A program made the translations under genes and the position numbers. From an uncultured bacterium (lineage in GTDB: Bacteria; Bacillota; Clostridia; Lachnospirales; Lachnospiraceae): a DNA stretch of 8,130 nt. A model generated the notes under the pieces. The model did not search any database. It saw only the letters and a list, made by a program, of their open reading frames with translations, and was not told where the DNA came from. This document shows, in pieces, positions 6,217-8,130 of this stretch. Location: the NCBI GenBank assembly GCA_946543095.1, contig CAMNLO010000063.1, positions 1 to 8,130 of the forward strand, in the 5' to 3' direction. Positions within the stretch are counted from its first letter, which is position 1, and each line of letters opens with the position of its first letter.

Positions 6217-7831
6217 AGCTGTGCTCCCTGTCCGGACGAAGAGAGTAATCGCCGTGATTATAAGAAACAAGAGAGGAGGATGCATATTCCTCCTTTGTTT
6301 TCGCGTGATCCCTTCGGTAATGGGCGCCCCTGCTTTCCCTCCGTTCCCTTGCGGAATAAAGAACGGCCCCTGCAAGGGTCAGCATGGCGTTCAGGCTGTA
6401 ATTCGTATAAGGTGAAACAGATCTGTCATAGCGTATTTTTTTCGCTATGGAGAGATAGTAGTCTATATCGCTTAACCCCTTCTCAAGGCTTTCCTCGTCC
6501 CGGACGATCCCGAGATGCTCATTCATGGTCGCGCTCAAAAGATCCCGGATATAGAACACCGGGAAGGTGCTCCGGGAATCCTGATCCTTTTTCAGAAGCT
6601 TTCTTTCCTGCTCCAGATAAGCGCTGAAGTCGGGGATTTTTTCGCGGGACTCTCTTCCCACGATCTCATCCGATGCCACAAAGCCGCTGTACATGGCGGA
6701 AAGAAGGGAATTCCCCCCCAGACGGTTTGCGCCGTGATACATGGAAGCGCATTCTCCGATGGCAAAGAGGTTTTGGATATTCGTTTCGTGATTCAGGTGC
6801 ACCGCAAAGCCGCCCATAAAGAAGTGCACCGAAGGGGAGACCGGGATGGGCTCCTTTTTGATATCGATCCTCCTGTATTTCATGCAAAGATCCCTTACCT
6901 CAGGCAGACGATCGTCAATGGTCTTTTCATCCAGGAAGGAAATATCCAGGAAGACATCCTTTCCGCAGCCGCTGATTTCTCTGGAGATCAGATCCCTTGT
7001 CAGCAGATTTCCCTTTTCCCCGTATTTTTCCTCCATGAAATAGATCCTTTTACCCTGTTCCATGTAAAAGAGTCTTCCGCCTTCCCCCCGGACCGCTTCC
7101 GAGATCAGCATTTTCTTCTGGGCGGTTTCCAGGGTTGTGGGGTGATACTGGATGAATTCCAGGTTTTTTAATTCCGCACCCTGCATAAAGAGCCTTCCCG
7201 CTGCATAGCCGTCGCAGAGAGTGGAGCCGGTGGTCTTTCCGAACAGGGCATTCTGCCCTCCCGTGGCCATCACTGTGAAATCGGAATAGAATGCTTCCAG
7301 CCGGAGGCTTTTCATATTGAAGAAAAGAGCGCCGTAGCAGATGCCGTCTTTGATCAATGCCGAGTGGAAGTGCACCCGTAAGCGCCGGGTGATCATGCCG
7401 GAGGCTTCAAATCTGCGGGCCTCCATGATGAGGGCGGACACGATCTGCTTTCCCGTGGAAGAACCGCAGTAACAGGTCCTTTTATGGGACTGTCCTCCAA
7501 AAGCGCGCCTTAGCAGCCTGTTGTTCTGGTCCACGGAAAACACCGTGCCGATGCTTTCAAGAAAGCGGATGATCTCTTCGCCGTGGCTGCAGAGCCCCCT
7601 TACCGCCTTCTCCCCGCTGAGGCCGCATCCGCCCTTCAGCGTATCCTGAACATGGCTTTCGACGAAATCATCCCCATCATTCAGAACGGCGTTGATGCCG
7701 CCGGCAGCCATCACAGACTCGGAATATCCGGAGGGCGCGGGGGAAGCAAGGGTCGTATGGATCCCCTGTCTGGCAAGCCTGACGGCGCATGCCATCCCGG
7801 CGATCCCGCTGCCGATCACCAAAGCTTCCAT
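6206..7831 (-). CDS. sdhA: Fumarate reductase/succinate dehydrogenase-type flavoprotein subunit
   Basis: This FAD-dependent catalytic subunit (541 aa) interconverts fumarate and succinate. The N-terminal Rossmann motif is GSGIAGM (7-13). Family signatures follow: GGINAV (44-49), EFIQYHPT with H230, EAVRGEGG (245-252), TRDLISREI with R279 as the likely catalytic proton donor, VHFFMGG with H336, and GECASMYHGANRLGGNS with R370. The C-terminus has the usual ESRGAHYRRD segment (499-508). E. coli FrdA/SdhA attach FAD covalently through a histidine before the VAAxGG segment; the matching region here, YSESVMAAGG (36-45), has none, so FAD is probably bound non-covalently. The ATG at 7831 has AAAGGTGAGG ending 5 nt upstream. 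L-aspartate oxidase (NadB) is a close relative, but the overlapping iron-sulfur gene argues for the fumarate reductase type. It is the first gene of a three-gene minus-strand operon with its own promoter near 7924-7953. Confidence 0.9.
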   Translation of the reverse strand: MEALVIGSGIAGMACAVRLARQGIHTTLASPAPSGYSESVMAAGGINAVLNDGDDFVESHVQDTLKGGCGLSGEKAVRGLCSHGEEIIRFLESIGTVFSVDQNNRLLRRAFGGQSHKRTCYCGSSTGKQIVSALIMEARRFEASGMITRRLRVHFHSALIKDGICYGALFFNMKSLRLEAFYSDFTVMATGGQNALFGKTTGSTLCDGYAAGRLFMQGAELKNLEFIQYHPTTLETAQKKMLISEAVRGEGGRLFYMEQGKRIYFMEEKYGEKGNLLTRDLISREISGCGKDVFLDISFLDEKTIDDRLPEVRDLCMKYRRIDIKKEPIPVSPSVHFFMGGFAVHLNHETNIQNLFAIGECASMYHGANRLGGNSLLSAMYSGFVASDEIVGRESREKIPDFSAYLEQERKLLKKDQDSRSTFPVFYIRDLLSATMNEHLGIVRDEESLEKGLSDIDYYLSIAKKIRYDRSVSPYTNYSLNAMLTLAGAVLYSARERRESRGAHYRRDHAKTKEEYASSSLVSYNHGDYSLRPDREHSYES

Positions 7832-7896
7832 AGCTGCCTCACCTTTATCATCGGATGTTTTATTTGTCTGTATTCCAAATGAATGCTCCTTTTCAT
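7816..7896 (-). other. Possible leader peptide overlapping the flavoprotein start
   Basis: The leader holds a strong AAAAGGAG (minus strand, 7893-7886) that serves no annotated gene. Seven nt after it a TTG at 7878 opens a frame of 20 codons (LEYRQIKHPM and so on), which ends with TGA at 7818-7816 inside the flavoprotein gene, a 16-nt overlap in another frame. An in-frame ATG at 7896 would give 26 codons but has only a weak upstream site. The site and frame are seen; that it is translated is speculative. Confidence 0.25.
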
Positions 7897-7923
7897 TGCC
7901 TGCCCCGGAGGCTTGTTACCAGT

Positions 7924-7953
7924 AGTTTATTCATTTCTTCGGCCACTTGTCAA
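7924..7953 (-). promoter_or_regulatory. Promoter of the fumarate-reductase-type operon
   Basis: On the minus strand a consensus TTGACA (7953-7948) is followed after 18 nt by TAAACT (7929-7924, four of six matches to TATAAT). Transcription would start near 7917, leaving a leader of about 85 nt before the ATG at 7831. This is the best -35 box in the intergenic region and has the right orientation and distance. Confidence 0.6.
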
Positions 7954-7964
7954 TACAGATTACG

Positions 7965-7978
7965 ATGACAGATGTCAT
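7965..7978. promoter_or_regulatory. Candidate operator: perfect 14-bp dyad ATGACA-GA-TGTCAT
   Basis: Six-base arms (7965-7970 and 7973-7978) are perfectly symmetric around GA. The dyad lies 11 nt upstream of the minus-strand -35 box, centred about 55 nt before the predicted start, which suits an activator. It is about 77 nt before the predicted plus-strand start. No regulator gene is visible in the window, and I cannot assign the site to a known family. Confidence 0.4.
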
Positions 7979-8013
7979 GCGGAACAAGTCCGCCGGTGTT
8001 TTGCGGATCCTCC

Positions 8014-8042
8014 TTGTTTGCGGCGGCTCACAATGCTACAAT
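8014..8042 (+). promoter_or_regulatory. Plus-strand promoter for the gene starting at 8091
   Basis: An extended -10, TGCTACAAT (8034-8042), has a 17-nt spacer to TTGTTT (8014-8019, only three matches to TTGACA). The TGn extension can compensate for the weak -35. The predicted start near 8049 gives a leader of about 42 nt before the ATG at 8091, so the two transcription units are divergent. Confidence 0.5.
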
Positions 8043-8090
8043 GGAAAAAATCGGTTGTATGTACGTAAGACCAAAGCGGAAGGGATACCC

Positions 8091-8130
8091 ATGCAGAGAT
8101 CGGACAGTTTTATTCTCGGCGCGCTTCTTT
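8091..8130 (+). CDS. 5' end of a probable DUF1275 (YoaK-type) membrane protein, cut by the window edge
   Basis: Only 13 codons are present, reading MQRSDSFILGALL. GGAAGGG (8078-8084) six nt upstream of the ATG is a good ribosome binding site, and a promoter lies upstream, so a real gene start is likely. The N-terminus resembles the small DUF1275/YoaK membrane proteins, which often begin with an SESF-like segment followed by a glycine- and leucine-rich first helix. That family call rests on few residues and is tentative. It is transcribed away from the fumarate-reductase-type operon. Confidence 0.5.
   Translation, partial: MQRSDSFILGALL

Noticed and set aside
6217..6375. N-terminal extension of the iron-sulfur subunit
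   Set aside because: It lies inside the flavoprotein gene, lacks a ribosome site at its start, and would add about 53 residues not found in the family.
6515..7171. Plus-strand open frame of 218 codons opposite the flavoprotein gene
   Set aside because: It is antisense to conserved flavoprotein motifs and is explained as a complement frame.
7990..8026. CCGCCG (7990-7995) and CGGCGG (8021-8026) inverted repeat
   Set aside because: Short GC-only arms with a 25-nt loop; too likely by chance to call an operator or terminator.

Overview
The window looks like chromosomal DNA from an anaerobic, low-to-mid-GC Firmicute of the Clostridia, most likely a Lachnospiraceae-type gut bacterium. This is an inference from protein style (Cache-type hybrid kinase, family 1 solute-binding lipoprotein, anchorless fumarate reductase pair), strong AGGAGG-like ribosome binding sites and Gram-positive sigma-70-type promoters. 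No sequence search was possible. I see no rRNA, tRNA, CRISPR array, transposase or phage gene.

Layout. Positions 1-73 hold a striking nested inverted repeat with a near-perfect 20-bp hairpin. Next comes a two-gene plus-strand operon (193-4119): a full hybrid histidine kinase (sensor, HisKA, HATPase, receiver, Hpt) followed within 15 nt by an extracellular solute-binding lipoprotein. It ends at a probable intrinsic terminator (4120-4161). Converging on it is a three-gene minus-strand operon (7831 down to 4221): a fumarate reductase/succinate dehydrogenase-type flavoprotein, its iron-sulfur partner, and a CoA-dependent-acyltransferase-like (condensation-fold) protein. The first two genes overlap by 11 nt and the third follows after 13 nt. 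The intergenic region 7832-8090 carries a good minus-strand promoter for that operon, a 14-bp perfect dyad, and a plus-strand extended -10 promoter. The latter drives a gene that begins at 8091 and runs off the window, probably a DUF1275/YoaK-type membrane protein.

How the genes work together. The kinase and lipoprotein probably form a surface sensing unit. No permease, ATPase or DNA-binding response regulator is in view, so the lipoprotein may be a sensory accessory rather than a transport component. The flavoprotein and iron-sulfur protein carry all residues needed to pass electrons through [2Fe-2S], [4Fe-4S] and [3Fe-4S] centres to a flavin and reduce fumarate. However, no membrane anchor subunit is present and the residue usually used for covalent FAD attachment is missing. 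Tight coupling of this pair to an acyltransferase-fold protein with a rewritten active-site motif (HxxxDG changed to HNFCGG, making a CGGC motif) is the most unusual point in the window.

Several longest-ORF starts are probably wrong. Better starts, chosen from Shine-Dalgarno sites, signal peptide and gene spacing, are 193 (kinase), 2821 (lipoprotein), 6216 (iron-sulfur subunit) and 5483 (acyltransferase-like).
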